A stretch of DNA of 64,000 nt from Episyrphus balteatus (taxonomy: Eukaryota > Arthropoda > Insecta > Diptera > Syrphidae): assembly GCF_945859705.1 (NCBI RefSeq), contig NC_079134.1, positions 67,073,425 to 67,137,424 of the forward strand, in the 5' to 3' direction. Shown here one piece after another: positions 22,001-31,909 of the stretch. The notes under the pieces were generated by a model. It was not told the DNA's origin. It worked only from the letters and a program-made list of their open reading frames with translations, and made no database searches. Both the position numbers and the translations under genes were made by a program. The first letter of the stretch is position 1. The number at the start of each line of letters is the position of its first letter.

Positions 22001-22963
22001 AACAAAGTGCTTTTCACACAATTGTTGTTCTGGAGTGAAATATTTTTTCGTTTCTCCAGGAATTTCTTCCAATAACCAAAGCTTTGGTATCTTTTCGTCT
22101 AAATCTGATAAATCTTCAGACTGACATACCAGATTGCAATGCTTGGTATTTTTATTTGTACCCTTGGCGTATTTCCCAGATATTATCCAACCAAGAAGTG
22201 TCTTTTGAATAGTTGGAAATTCGGGACCTTGTTTAATTTGACCAACTGACAACAATTCAAAAAATGTGTCTGCTCCAATAAGTAGGTCAATTTTTTGTGG
22301 CTTATTGAAATACGGATCAGCTAGTTGAATGTTGGAAAGAATATTCCAATCCAAAGTATTTATTGCTTGATCCGGTTGGTACGAGGATATTGAGTTCATT
22401 ACCCAATAATCAGCAGAAAACGAATGATCATTAAGTCTTGATTTTACTTCTGCATGTACTTTTTTATTTACTGTAGTACTTGCCTTTCCAATGCCAAGCA
22501 GATTCAGAGGTTTTTCTTCTTTTCGAAGTTTTAATCTTTGGGCTAATTCTTCTGTGATGAAGTTTAATTGAGAGCTAGAATCAAGTAATGCTCGAGCTGG
22601 CATATATTCTCCAGAACTGCCTTTTATTTGCACGATTGCAGTGGCAAGAATAACTTTATCACTCGAAACAGAAGCATGCATAGCTTGAAAACTTGTTGAT
22701 GCTTGTGTAGGTGGACTATTAACAGTTGATTCGTACTGGTGCAGTAATGTGTCATGAGATCGATTGCAAACCCTGCACCGACTCATTTTGCATTTAGAAA
22801 CTGTGTGTCCTTTTCGAAGGCAGTTAATGCAAATTGGAACACTTTTAGCATATTCGGATCTTTGCTGGACAGGCAATAAAGTAAAATTTTGACACGTAGT
22901 TATGTAATGGTCGTTTGATTTGCAATATATGCATTTGGATTTATTAAGTACCAGTTGTACCAA
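19058..22963 (-). CDS. BEL/Pao zinc knuckles and Pol polyprotein, integrase domain incomplete
   Basis: An open frame of 1301 codons. Residues 10-75 hold two knuckle-like Cys/His clusters (CIYCKSNDHYITTC, CINCLRKGHTVSKC). The aspartic protease lies near 128, with DSS where the family has DSG. Reverse transcriptase: YFIPHQCVLRP, VVFDASSRT, and YVDDLL at about 539. RNase H: FADAST, TAKSRVAPLKTKSIPRLELC, WTDSEITLHWI. Integrase catalytic core: CGVDFCGP, YCDNETNF, GGLWEAAVK. Between ITLQNSIQKL and TTVLVCGVDF (about residue 974, base 20040) the whole HHCC zinc-binding part is missing, an in-frame deletion of perhaps 150 residues. The frame is otherwise intact. The integrase probably cannot bind ends properly. 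Confidence 0.9.
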   Translation of the reverse strand: MVQLVLNKSKCIYCKSNDHYITTCQNFTLLPVQQRSEYAKSVPICINCLRKGHTVSKCKMSRCRVCNRSHDTLLHQYESTVNSPPTQASTSFQAMHASVSSDKVILATAIVQIKGSSGEYMPARALLDSSSQLNFITEELAQRLKLRKEEKPLNLLGIGKASTTVNKKVHAEVKSRLNDHSFSADYWVMNSISSYQPDQAINTLDWNILSNIQLADPYFNKPQKIDLLIGADTFFELLSVGQIKQGPEFPTIQKTLLGWIISGKYAKGTNKNTKHCNLVCQSEDLSDLDEKIPKLWLLEEIPGETKKYFTPEQQLCEKHFVENTKLLPTGRFEVKLPFKLSSNSLGASFETAKRRFLALERKLSKDSILRGMYMDFMKEYIALGHMSPTNNEIPKGPHYFIPHQCVLRPQSTSTKLRVVFDASSRTSTQLSLNDTLMVGPTIQEELFSTLLRFRIHKYAITADITKMYRQVLVAEEHTKYQLIVWRQHPSQPLQIFRLNTVTYGTSPAPFLAIRCLKMLGEANESSFPTGSDVIRRDFYVDDLLTGADNLETLKIMKFEIQEILTKGGFQLAKWFSNHPEYLNTESSEKSIIFNDSDYTKTLGICWHPKEDTFSFNLDNNFHDLRATKRNILSVSARLFDPLGLLCPILTKAKILLQELWIAKIDWDESIPLRLDTSWQNFKTNLSQLGEIKLPRFVETHSNAKIQVHGFADASTRAYGCCIYIRSQSTAGIKSTLLTAKSRVAPLKTKSIPRLELCAAHTLAKLWTRVEAMLSLDVEQVIFWTDSEITLHWIKTHPSTLTTFVANRVSDIQEWTQKVSWRHVPTKQNPADILSRGCNVEEINASIWFKGPQFLLNVQSSWPVNSHFELSPEDEALEKRKTNMVLIAVEKPRTKLLDFIEEESSYTDLITTFAYIMRFFKISKNKTEKIFEELPTAKERNLAFLRIVEIVQSYEFPEEIEKLRRKITLQNSIQKLTTVLVCGVDFCGPVNTTLKIRGRPPNKTYICVFVCFASKAVHIELASNLSSECFILALKRFICRRGIPKTIYCDNETNFVGAQTILREIREELEEGAEAVHRYAAEEGFSFALIPPRAPHFGGLWEAAVKAAKTLLQRTVANALLTTEELLTVVIEVEAILNSRPIGPLSADPNDGEALTPAHLLIGSSLRSLPPEPVPERQTGCLRRWQLLCWLKQQFWLKWSKEYLLGLQARSKWVLEQPNLVVGKLVLIHEDNSPPQRWKTGRVIGVVEGQDGKVRVADVKTANGVLRRPIVKLAPFLMKTFEAYRLSTWPVFRQTNFFLKIN

Positions 22964-23010
22964 CGTGGTTCAGCCTCGGATCAGGAATTTAACTCGCCGA
23001 TTTCGGCGGA

Positions 23011-23908
23011 TTAGCAGTGGATCAACTTTGGTTCAAGGATGGATTTGGCTATTTCAACCTTTATTGACCTAGAACCTGTTCTAAAACTCAAAACTACCAG
23101 CGAATTCAGAAGATAAAAGTTGCTGAACCACGGATTAAATATTTGTACAACTGGCTCTAAGTGTATAATGATCGCGTTTGTTATATTCTTTTCATCTCCC
23201 AATGAAAGAAGAGAATCATAAATTGCAGAAACTGTATCGATCATGCTTCGCAATGAAGACGCGGATGGTTTGGAAATTTCTTTCAATTCGAAAAGTGTTG
23301 AAACATTATCGAAAAAGATTAAACAATTATTGTCGTAGACTTTCTTTAAACTCGCTAATGCTTTTGGATAGTTTTGTTCGGTAATTTGGAAAGCCTTAAC
23401 TGTTCCTAAAGCTGCACCCGATAAACAAGAAAGCAAATGATTGAACTTTTCAATATCTGGAAGCATTGGATCATTGTCCACTAAACTTTCGAAAAGGCTG
23501 ATAAAATTTTTATACTCTGAGTATTTTCCGCTGAATTTAGGTAAAGACATTTTTGGAAGTCGTGAATGGTGTGGGTTGCTAAAGGAATAGTCAATTGCAC
23601 TCGACTTTCGTCTTTTATTGTGAAATAAGAAGTGCTTTTGCACCAACACAAATGTCTTCCAATTCACCGCGGGAATCATCATTTCGATCAATGGATTCTA
23701 TTTCCGACTGACAATTCATTAATTCGTCAATATATGAATTTAAAATATCTAATCGACATTCTAATTCGATTGGATTAAACGATAAAGTTTTTTCTTCTAG
23801 ACCCGTTTTAATACGAATAATATTGTTTTTAATTTGCAATCGCTGATAAATTAAATTTTCAAGATCTGCATTCTTTTTTGGTGATGCTTGCCGTTTCTTG
23901 CCCGTCAT
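23011..23908 (-). pseudogene. BEL/Pao Gag, frameshifted
   Basis: The N-terminal part (23908-23615) is a Lys/Leu-rich coiled segment starting MTGKKRQASPKKNADLENLI. The frame then changes near 23640 into the capsid-like part (to 23011) with LPKMSLPKFSGKYSEYKNF and SCLSGAALGTVKAF, the usual BEL Gag pattern. A stop at 23011 separates it from the zinc knuckles, which are in the pol frame. The sequence before the stop departs from the family pattern, so a deletion probably removed the capsid C-terminus. Confidence 0.8.
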
Positions 23909-25248
23909 TGTATTAAATTTATTTTATTTAGTAACTTTCGAAAAATAATTTATTAATTGGAATTACTTTATCCAAACTATTCAATTGCACTTCAGTTTTT
24001 GAATTTTAGAAATTGGAAAATCGTTAGAAAATTAGTTTATTTCTATACGAAACTCCTCGAAAAAGAAAATTAATTTCAAAAAACTATTTGTGTGCAAATT
24101 GCCGAAAGTTATTTAATTCAAATCAAATTGTTTGAAACGAGAAAAAAAATAAAATATTTTTTATAAATATTTTGCTAAACACACTCTTCGAATAATAAAT
24201 TTGTAAATTATTTCGTGTGACTGAACACGACCACTGTTGACAGCTGAGAGCTTAACGAAAGAGAGAGAGTACCAACTTAACGAACTGTCAAACGAGTGAA
24301 ATGTCAAAACAAATTGTAAACAAATTTCAGATTTCACTTTACACGAGTTTAATTATTTTGCTAAATTGTTTAATTAAATATAATTAATAATTCGGAAATT
24401 ATAGCTTATATAACAACTCGCGAATATTATTTTAAAGAACGTAAAGTTCTGATTTAATTCCCAAAACGTGAATGTCGGTGTGTTTACGCAAAAAAAATAT
24501 CGAAGTACGACGGTCGGTGACAGCGGCGGCGGCGCAACAGCAGATCGAAAAACCAATAATTGAATTTGGTCTTTAATTAATTAAATTGATATTGTATAGT
24601 GAACTATTAGTTTTAATTATCACTTTGTTTTTATAATATAAGATGTTGCAATAAAAATTTTTAAATAAAATAAAAATAAAACCGCACTTTGTTTGTTTCA
24701 CCAAATATATGTATGTGTATATATGTGTATATAGCAAAGATGACAAAAACTGAAAGTTTTGTTGTTGTTTTAATTATTAAAACAACAATGTTGCAATTTT
24801 TTGCAATTAATTTAATCAATTAAATTTTTAATAAATTATTAAACAAAGTTGTTGCAATTGTTTGCAATAATTTAAATTTAAGAACTTTCAGTTTTTGTGT
24901 ATACCTCAGTTTCTGTGTCGACTTCCCTTGGGCTTTTCTCCGCTGACATTGGGGTGACTTTGGAGCTCCTCTTTTTGCTATGCTTATTGTTGCCTTAGCT
25001 TAGGCTATTTTTGCAGCAATGGGGGTGGTTTTTGTTGGGCACAATTTGATGAGGGATTTTAAATGCACTCACGCACGAATTGATTCCACCGATTTTAATT
25101 AATTTTATTGTTTTTTAATCAAATTCACACGCGTCGTGTATACTTTTAGTGTTATTTTATATATGTATATATATATATATATAGTATACTTTTATCGATC
25201 ACTTCGCGAATTTGATTTAAAAATTGAACAAATTATTAGTTTAAACTT
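23909..25248 (-). other. BEL/Pao untranslated leader
   Basis: About 1.3 kb between primer site and gag without coding similarity. An inverted repeat (about 24745-24760 with 24883-24898, ACTGAAAGTT/AACTTTCAGT) surrounds AACAACAA-rich sequence and might be a packaging or dimer hairpin. Confidence 0.55.
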
Positions 25249-25266
25249 GTCCCTGCTCGGGCGCCA
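25249..25266 (-). promoter_or_regulatory. BEL/Pao primer-binding site, tRNA-Lys type
   Basis: The minus strand reads TGGCGCCCGAGCAGGGAC directly after the 5' LTR. This complements the 3' end of a tRNA-Lys of the type used by lentiviruses, with one base different. Confidence 0.75.
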
Positions 25267-25628
25267 TGAAAATTCTACAAGCTTTTTTGTGAATTATTGC
25301 TCTTACTTGAGCTTACTTTAAAAAACTTTAAAAGATAAAAATTAAACTTTACGGAAAAAACGAGTTTCAATAAAAATGCATGCGGTTAGTGCGGTACTTT
25401 CGTGTGGAATGGTTTTTTATTGTCTTTTCATTTTCTTCTTCTTCTTCATTTTTGAAATTGAAATAAATATGGCCGGATGGGCGCGAAATTTGAATTTTAT
25501 ACCATTTAAATTAGTTCACAATAATGAAGTTTTTAAACGAATATAATATTTTTAATTCAAATAGTAATTAATTTTGTATATAATTCAAATTCAATTTATT
25601 TTAAGAAAAAAGTTCGTTTGTCGAAACA
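25267..25628 (-). repeat. BEL/Pao 5' LTR
   Basis: 362 bp, about 99% identical to the 3' LTR; followed on the minus strand by the primer-binding site. Confidence 0.9.
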
Positions 25629-25796
25629 ATTGGATTAAAGTGATGTGTTTCTGTTTGTGATGTAGATGTAATCTCTAATGATGAAGAAAAAGGCAGAAGG
25701 TGAAACATGCGATTGGGCATCTAAAGAAACACCAACAACAGCAGCAACAACAAATAAAATAAAATAAAAAAAAGTGTATTGTATTTTATATTGTAG
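25629..25796 (+). mobile_element. CCCTTCAAGCAA-family element, copy C, continuation
   Basis: Continues from 18733 after the BEL element and matches copy A up to TTTTATATTGT. The right end of the family does not follow; unrelated sequence starts at 25797. Confidence 0.8.
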
Positions 25797-26591
25797 GTTG
25801 AGAGTGTTTAACTTAAAGCCTAATACCATACGGATACCGAAGATTTCCCCCCACCAGCGGTAAGGGATCTAAAGTTTATGTATAGCCGGTACCATACCGT
25901 AGATAAACCGATTTACAGTCGTTGAAATCCAGAGGAAACTCTGTGAACAACCGGTTAGAAACCGTTGAAAAGCTAAGGAAAACCTTATAGCTAAACCGAT
26001 TAACAGTCGTTGAAATCCAGAGGAAACTCTGTGAACAACCGGTTAAAAGCCGTTGAAAAGCTAAGGGAAACCTTAAAGCTAAACCGATTAAAAATCGTTG
26101 AAATCCAGAGGAAACTCTGTGAGCAACCGGTTCAAAACCGTTGAAAAGCTAAGGGAAACCTTAAAGCTAAACCGATTAAAAATCGTTGAAAACCAGAGGA
26201 AACTCTGTGAGCAACCGTTTTACAACCGTTGAAAAGCTTAGGGAAACCTTACAGCTAAACCGATTAAGAGTCGTTGAAGAACCGGTTAGAAACCGTTGAA
26301 CAACCAGAGGTCACTCTGTTGAAAACTGGTTAGAACCCAGCATTGCGTTACGCGCAAAACCAGAGAAAAAGGACCGCCAATAGCAGAGACCAGAGTTGCC
26401 GTGTTCAGCAAAACACCAGAGACACCGCCGTTAAAGTAAAATAGTGTTTATTATTAAGTTTTATGAATAAATAAAGGATTAAAAATAATAAATGATCTTT
26501 TAATATGTCAAGGTTCAGTACCTCCCTTGGTTGACCCTGGACCCGACGAGCATACCTCAGCTATAAAATCCAAGGTACATCACAAAGGGGC
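25797..26591 (+). repeat. Unknown repeat with hairpin array and poly(A)-signal region
   Basis: Contains the hairpin array (25880-26360), then AATAAATAAAGG near 26465 and TTGGTTGACCCTGGACC near 26537. The order of array, poly(A)-like signal and primer-site-like sequence would fit a solo LTR, but no matching second LTR is seen in the window. Confidence 0.45.
25880..26360 (+). repeat. Array of small hairpins: 88-bp tandem units, each with four 5-bp stems
   Basis: Units start at 25908, 25996, 26084, 26172 and 26260 (the last partial). Each contains four hairpins in fixed order: CGATT/AATCG, CAGAG/CTCTG, CGGTT/AACCG and TAAGG/CCTTA, with A-rich loops of 3-4 nt, two of them GAAA. Variants mostly keep pairing by wobble, for example AGTCG and AGCCG. 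Further hairpins flank the array: CGGTA/TACCG at about 25886 and TTGCG/CGCAA at about 26343. No reading frame crosses it. Confidence 0.85.
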
Positions 26592-27434
26592 GCCTTCAAG
26601 CAAACAGGTCCGACCTCGGTCCGAATCCGCTCCGCCTGAGGCGGAGCTGAGTATGACTTCGGATCAGAAACTGTTCCGAAGGCGGCTCAAATTAGTATGG
26701 AAATTATAATCACCGCGAAGCCGATTGCATATGTATTGGTGTGGTGAAAATCTCCATTCCGAGAAAACGGAGCCGAAGGCGGACCCGAGTCGGAGCAGTG
26801 AAAACCTACCAGAAAGAGGAATAAAAAAGGAATGACGTTTCGCATTTGCGACCAAAAAAAGAACAAGATTTATTTTTTTTTCACTGAATCTGTTTTATTT
26901 TTTATTTTATTTTGGCAAACGAAATTTACACAATAAATACAATATAAGATACAATACATTTTTTTCATTTTATTTTATTTGTTGCTACTGCTGTTGTTGG
27001 TGTTTCTTTAGATGCCCAATCGCATGTTTCACCTTCTGCCTTTTTCTTTATCATTAGAGATTACATCTACAACACAAGCAGAAACACATCACTTTAATCC
27101 AAACACTTTGAGCGATATATACAATATACCTTTTTTTGTTTCCATATTGTTTATAATTTGATATAATTGTTTATAATTATACTAATATTATAATAACAAC
27201 GACACGAGACACGACGCGACGCGACTATACACTTCAACGAAACATAACAAAATGACGCTTTTGCTCTTGTTGGCTATGTCTGTTTCACTTTTTTTTCCAT
27301 TTTTCACTTTTCACCACGTTTCTCTTAGACTTTGTGTTCATACACAAAAAGTTGCAAGTGTGTGAGTGCAACCCCGATTTTCGCGTTCTGAGGTCGGAGT
27401 ATCTTTGTTGAACTCAGTTTTCTTGCTTGAAGGG
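26592..27434 (-). mobile_element. CCCTTCAAGCAA-family element, copy D
   Basis: Full-length inverted copy of about 843 bp with both ends (the first base of one end changed). Includes the same short spliced-looking leader (ATG complement at about 27145) and GC-rich right end. No clear target duplication. Confidence 0.8.
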
Positions 27435-27487
27435 GAGTTTTTTCTAATGATCATAGCTTCACTTTTTATACCATGGTGACCTGTGAC

Positions 27488-27986
27488 CATAAACAAAAAA
27501 TACCTAGACTGGAAATTTTCGTACGTCTTTCCCATAAACAAAAAATATCAAGCCAGAAAACTTTCGTACGTCTTTCCCCCCAAAACCATTTGTGAACAGT
27601 GTTGTCAGTGAATATATGTGAAAGCCACCACGTTGGTAAATGACGTTAACACGCACACATTTATAGATTCACGACATTCACCACACATCCAACACTAACA
27701 CAACGATAGATTGACGACATTCACCACACCTCGCAGCTTCTAGGCAAACGTCCGTTGACCGCCGAGTTTCAAGCCTTGGTATTTTTTGTGGTGGTGAATG
27801 TCGTGAACTTATCGTTGTGTTCGTGTCCGATGTGTGGTGAATGTCGTGAATCTATAAATGTGTGCGTGTTAACGTCATTTACCAACGTGGTGGCTTTCAC
27901 ATATATTCACAGACAGCAATGTACACAAAAGGGTTTTGGGGGGAAAGACGTACGAAAGTTTCCAGTCTTGGTATTTTTTGTTTATG
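27488..27986. mobile_element. 263-bp MITE family, nested or rearranged pair
   Basis: CATAAAC ends at 27488 and 27534 on the left and a complementary end at 27986. One inverted copy (about 27534-27792) lies inside another, giving two facing bodies. Left flank CCTGTGAC and right flank GTAGTGAC agree only partly. Confidence 0.65.
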
Positions 27987-28094
27987 GTAGTGACTACGTA
28001 GTCGAATTTCAACTAGCTTTTGGAATGCGAATTTGCACTACAAAGCTAGTTGACAGTGGTGCGTTCTTTTATTCGACGATTAGGGATGGGCTTA

Positions 28095-28933
28095 CCCTTC
28101 AAGCAAACAGGTCCGACCTCGGTCCGAATCCGCTCCGCCTGAGGAGGAGCTGAGTCCGACTTCGGATCAGAAACTGGTCCGAAGGCGGCTCAAATTAGTA
28201 TGGAAATTATAATCACCGCGAAGTCGATTGCGTATGTATTGGTGTGGTGAAAATCTCCATTCCGAGAAAACGGAGGCGAAGGCGGACCTGAGTCGGAGCA
28301 GCGAAAACCTACCAGAAAGAGGAACAAAAAAGGGATGACGTTTCGCATTTGCGACCAAAAAAAGAACAAGATTTATTTTTTTTTCACTGAAACTGTTTTA
28401 TTTTTTAATTATATTTTGGCAAACGAAATTTTCACAATAAATACAATATAAAATACAATACATTTTTTTCATTTTATTTCATTTGATGCTGCTGCTGTTG
28501 TTGGTGTTTTTTTTTTTAGATACCCAATCGCATGTTTCACCTTCTGGATTTTTCTTCATCATTAGAGATTACATCTACAACACAAGCAGAAACAACACTT
28601 TAATCCAAACACTTTGAGCGATATATACAACATACCTTTTTTGTTTTCCATATTGTTTATAAATTTAATATAATTGTTTATAGTTAATAATCTAACATTA
28701 TACAAACAACGACACGAGACACGACGCGACCAAACACTTCAACAAAAAATAACAAAATGACGCTTTGGCTCTTGTTGGCCTTGTCTTTCTTTTCCTTTTC
28801 TCATTTTTCACCACGATTCTCGTTCGACTTTTGTGTTCATACACAAAAAGTTGCAAGTGTGTGAGTGCAACCCCGATTTTCGCGGTCTGAGGTCGGAGTT
28901 TCTTTGTTGAACTCAGTTTTCTTGCTTGAAGGG
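28095..28933 (-). mobile_element. CCCTTCAAGCAA-family element, copy F
   Basis: Full-length inverted copy (839 bp) inside the hAT-type MITE. Flanked by TA on both sides (28093-28094 and 28934-28935), the only hint of a short target duplication together with AA around copy G. Confidence 0.8.
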
Positions 28934-28989
28934 TAGTTCCTACTTTTCGATAACTGTTACTACCTGTTATTGCTACTTTACAATAACAG

Positions 28990-29385
28990 GTATAAATACC
29001 TGTTACTGAAATAACAGTTAGTAATCTGTTAAAAACACAAATGCTCCTATAATACCTGTTACTCGGATCAAAATTATCTGCTTAATCAAAATTATAAAGG
29101 AACTTATAATACCTGTTACTTGCGATAAAATTTATCTTTGATATTAGTAGTTCAGGTGAATAATCTGTTAAAAAAACAAATGCTCCTTTAATACCTGTTA
29201 CTCGGATGAAAATAATCTGTTTCGTCAATATTATCAAGGAACTTATCATACCTATTACTTTCGATAAAATTCATCTTTGATATTTGCAGTTCAGGCGAGT
29301 CTTCTAAAAAACAAATGGTTCTATAATACCTGTTATTCGGATCAAAATTATCTGATTAATCAAAATTACCAAGGAACTTATAATA
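28990..29385 (+). repeat. Tandem repeat of about 140 bp, 2.5 units
   Basis: CAAATG(C/G)T(C/T)CT-TAATACC begins near 29037, 29179 and 29312. Each unit carries AATACCTGTTACT and ATCAAAATTATCTG. Internal to the hAT-type MITE. Confidence 0.65.
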
Positions 29386-29397
29386 CGAACGATGAAA

Positions 29398-29423
29398 GTT
29401 AACTATTGTTAACAATAGTTAAC
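29398..29423. repeat. Perfect 26-bp palindrome, copy 1
   Basis: Reads identically on both strands (GTTAACTATTG at the left half). Part of a 64-bp fragment (29384-29447) of the outer element's end, inserted inside the hAT-type MITE. Confidence 0.85.
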
Positions 29424-29667
29424 ATCGTCGAATAAAAGAACGCACCACAGGTATTTTTCATTTTATCAAGCTCTTATTACCGAAATTTTTTTTGGATTGC
29501 AAAAAAAAAATAATTTAATTTAAAGTATGTTTATTAGATATGATAATATTAACTGTTATTTCAGTAACAGGTATATTGCCTGATGAGTAGCAAATTGTTA
29601 TTGCTACTTTCCAATACCTGTTACTGAATACCTGTTACTGAAATATCGGCCCATCCCTATCGACGAT

Positions 29668-29693
29668 GTTAACTATTGTTAACAATAGTTAAC
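29668..29693. repeat. Perfect 26-bp palindrome, copy 2
   Basis: Identical to the palindrome at 29398-29423 but in its native place in the outer TIR element. Confidence 0.85.
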
Positions 29694-30297
29694 TTTCATC
29701 GTTCCTAAATGATAAAAAAGTTACAAAGTGTAACATCGTGACGTCACAACATCATTCCTAAATCCAATGTTGAAGTGTCAAATAGTTACATTTTGTTACT
29801 TTTTCCAACTCAGCTCCTGGACTTGAGTTTTAATGTTAATCTGTCAAACACAACTAAATGAGGAAGAGAGGGGATGATATGAGAAGAGAATTTCTTGTTT
29901 GTTTCCATATTTGAAATTATTGAATGCATATTTTTGTTTCAATTTGCTTAGAATTCAATTAAAAAGAATTATTTCAGTACCAAATTAATTCTTTCTTGTT
30001 TATTCATTCATAAAATTGCTCTCAAAAAATTTCCTTTTGACAGATCAACACAATGTAACATTAGTCGTTCCTAATCAAAGTTGAAGTTTTCTAACAAAAT
30101 CTAATAAAAACAAATACAACGATTTTTTTGACATAACAACAACAGTTAACTATATTCAATAAAAGAACGGACCACAGATGAAATTACAAAAAATGTGTTT
30201 TCAGTGTTTTTTCCTTGAAATTCCTCAATTTCTAATTTATATTATCATACTGCACAATTAATTTTATGTTATATGCTTTTTTCATCAATTGCACCAA

Positions 30298-30569
30298 CCC
30301 TTCAAGCAAACAAGTCCGACCTCAGTCCGAATCCACTCCGCATCAGGCGGAGCTGAGTCCGACTTCGGGTCAGAAACGGGTCCGAAGGCGGCTCAAATTA
30401 GTATGGAAATTATAATCACCGCGGAGCCGATTTTATATGTATTGGTTTTTTTACCACGATTTCTCCTTCGACTTTGTGTTCATACACAAAAAGTTGCAAG
30501 TGTGTGAGTGCAACCCCGTTTTTCTCGGTCGGAGTGTCTTTTCTGAACTCCGTTTTCTTGCTTGAAGGG
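30298..30569 (-). mobile_element. CCCTTCAAGCAA-family element, copy G, internally deleted
   Basis: Both ends are present with about 560 bp of the centre missing. AA flanks both sides. Confidence 0.7.
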
Positions 30570-30609
30570 AATAAATTAAAATTCAAATAGAATTGTTTCC
30601 ATTGGACAG

Positions 30610-30807
30610 CCTTCCAAGCAAGAAAACCGAGCTCAGAAAAGACACTCCGACCTCAAAACGCGAAAAACGAGGTTGCACTCACACACTTGCAACTTTTTGT
30701 GTATGAAAAAAAATTCGAATGAGAAACCGTTAAGCCGCTGTAGGACACGTTTCGTAGTCGAGGTCGGACTCACTTCGGACCGAGGTCGGACTCGTTTGCT
30801 TGAAGGG
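30610..30807 (+). mobile_element. CCCTTCAAGCAA-family element, copy H, very short
   Basis: 198 bp with both subterminal GC-rich blocks; the left end reads CCTTCCAAGCAAG. Confidence 0.65.
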
Positions 30808-30936
30808 TAACTTTGAAGCCGAAATTTTTACACTACCTCGGAGGGGAAAATTTAACTAAATTTTAAGTTGTTTTCAGCCAATCAGAATGAGTCGACTACG
30901 TAGTCACTAGATTTGTGAATGCGCCCAATTACATAA

Positions 30937-31140
30937 GAAAACTATACCAAGTCTGGAAACTGAGCGGTCTAATGACGTTTGCCTACAAGCTACGAGGTGT
31001 GATGAATGTCGTGAATCTATCAATGTGTTCGATGTGTGGTGAATGTCGTAAATCCATAAATGTGTGCGTGTTAACGTAATCTACCAACGTGGTGGCTTTC
31101 ACATATATTCACAGACAACACTGTACACAAAAGGGCTTTG
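30937..31140 (+). mobile_element. Degenerate copy of the 263-bp MITE
   Basis: Starts ACATAAGAAAACTATACC and follows the 15176 copy (GACGTTTGCCTACAAGC, GGTGGCTTTCACATATATTC) to about 31140, then stops without the right terminus. Confidence 0.65.
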
Positions 31141-31286
31141 GACCGTGCGTGAATTGCGTTAAATAGTTAACATCGTATAAAATTTTTGACACTATTGAGG
31201 TGAATAAAAACTTTTCAGCTGTTAAAAATTTTTTGGGCTCTGGGACCTGGTTAAATTTGAGTTAAATTTTTTTTACAGATGGTTTT

Positions 31287-31310
31287 GTTTTTTTTTTTTT
31301 TTTTTTTTTA
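31287..31310. repeat. Poly(T) tract
   Basis: A homopolymer run of more than 20 T, perhaps the tail of a retroposed fragment on the minus strand. Confidence 0.7.
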
Positions 31311-31612
31311 TTAAAAAGGAGTATCATGGCAGAAAAAAGGCAGACACAATTTTAAACAATAATCCATACAGCCAGGGTCGGACTGGGGAAAAGGGGTCCG
31401 GGTGGCAAAATGATAAAAGGGCCTCACCGTCGCTGATTCCTCTACGGAACTAAAAAAAAAGTTACCTACAATACCAAAAAATTTGAATTTTTATTTTGTC
31501 TCGGCGAACCCCACATGTGGAGCCGTAATGTGAAGCAGTAAAGTGGGATAATTCAATTAAAAAGTTAATAACTTTTTATTATTAAAAAGTTAAATTGACC
31601 TCAACTCCATAT

Positions 31613-31676
31613 GCGCTTCGCCCAGGTTTGACAGTGGACTCATCAGTTAGATGCTGTCATACCCTTACTAAGACGC
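31613..31676 (-). ncRNA. Hammerhead ribozyme, second copy, one core base changed
   Basis: Same order as the copy at 31936-31999: GTC before 31671, TTAG/CTAA, CTGATGA (31640-31646), stem II GTCC/GGGC with one wobble pair, then GAAG (31616-31619) instead of GAAA, then CGC. The last A of GAAA normally pairs with the U of the cleavage triplet, so activity should be reduced. The outer part of stem III is lost because the upstream flank differs. Confidence 0.6.
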
Positions 31677-31909
31677 AAAATTTTGGACCATGAATACAGA
31701 CACTTATAAAAATCACAACCTGAATAGACTGTGAATTTTAATATTTTAGGGGAACATGGTTACATTCTTGCACCTAAAAACAATTGCCCGTAGTCAGGCT
31801 AATAAGTAAACAAAGTGAAAAAAATAATAAAAATAAAAATTATTTTTATTTTTAAGCGGAGTGATTGAATATAATTCAATTAAAAAGTTAATAACTTTTT
31901 ATTATTAAA

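Larger units (their letters stand above)
18734..25628 (-). mobile_element. BEL/Pao LTR retrotransposon, young but defective (6895 bp)
   Basis: Two 362-bp LTRs (18734-19095 and 25267-25628) that begin TG and end CA differ at three positions by my reading. The target duplication ATTGG is exact (18729-18733 and 25629-25633). Reading on the minus strand: LTR, primer site, leader of about 1.3 kb, gag, pol, LTR. Defects: frameshift in gag, lost sequence between capsid and zinc knuckles, and loss of the integrase zinc-binding domain. It interrupts copy C of the CCCTTCAAGCAA family. Confidence 0.95.
28081..29659. mobile_element. hAT-type MITE with 8-bp duplication TCGACGAT
   Basis: Terminal repeats TAGGGATGGGC at 28081 and GCCCATCCCTA at 29649-29659. 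TCGACGAT is repeated exactly at 28073-28080 and 29660-29667. TIR sequence and duplication length both fit hAT. It contains copy F of the CCCTTCAAGCAA family and about 2.5 tandem units of 135-142 bp built around AATACCTGTTACT. No transposase. Confidence 0.85.
28054..30177. mobile_element. Outer TIR element interrupted by a hAT-type MITE
   Basis: Left end CAGTGGTGCGTTCTTTTATT and right end, on the other strand, CTGTGGTCCGTTCTTTTATT. After removing the hAT-type insertion (28081-29659) about 545 bp remain, including a 26-bp palindrome and several GTTAC words. No transposase. Target duplication not clear. Confidence 0.55.

Noticed and set aside
25908..26270. CRISPR-like array
   Set aside because: 88-bp contiguous units without unique spacers in a eukaryotic TE context; the signal is hairpin conservation.
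27488..27994. Clean 8-bp duplication for the nested 263-bp MITE pair
   Set aside because: CCTGTGAC and GTAGTGAC agree only in the last four bases, so the outer border is not proven.
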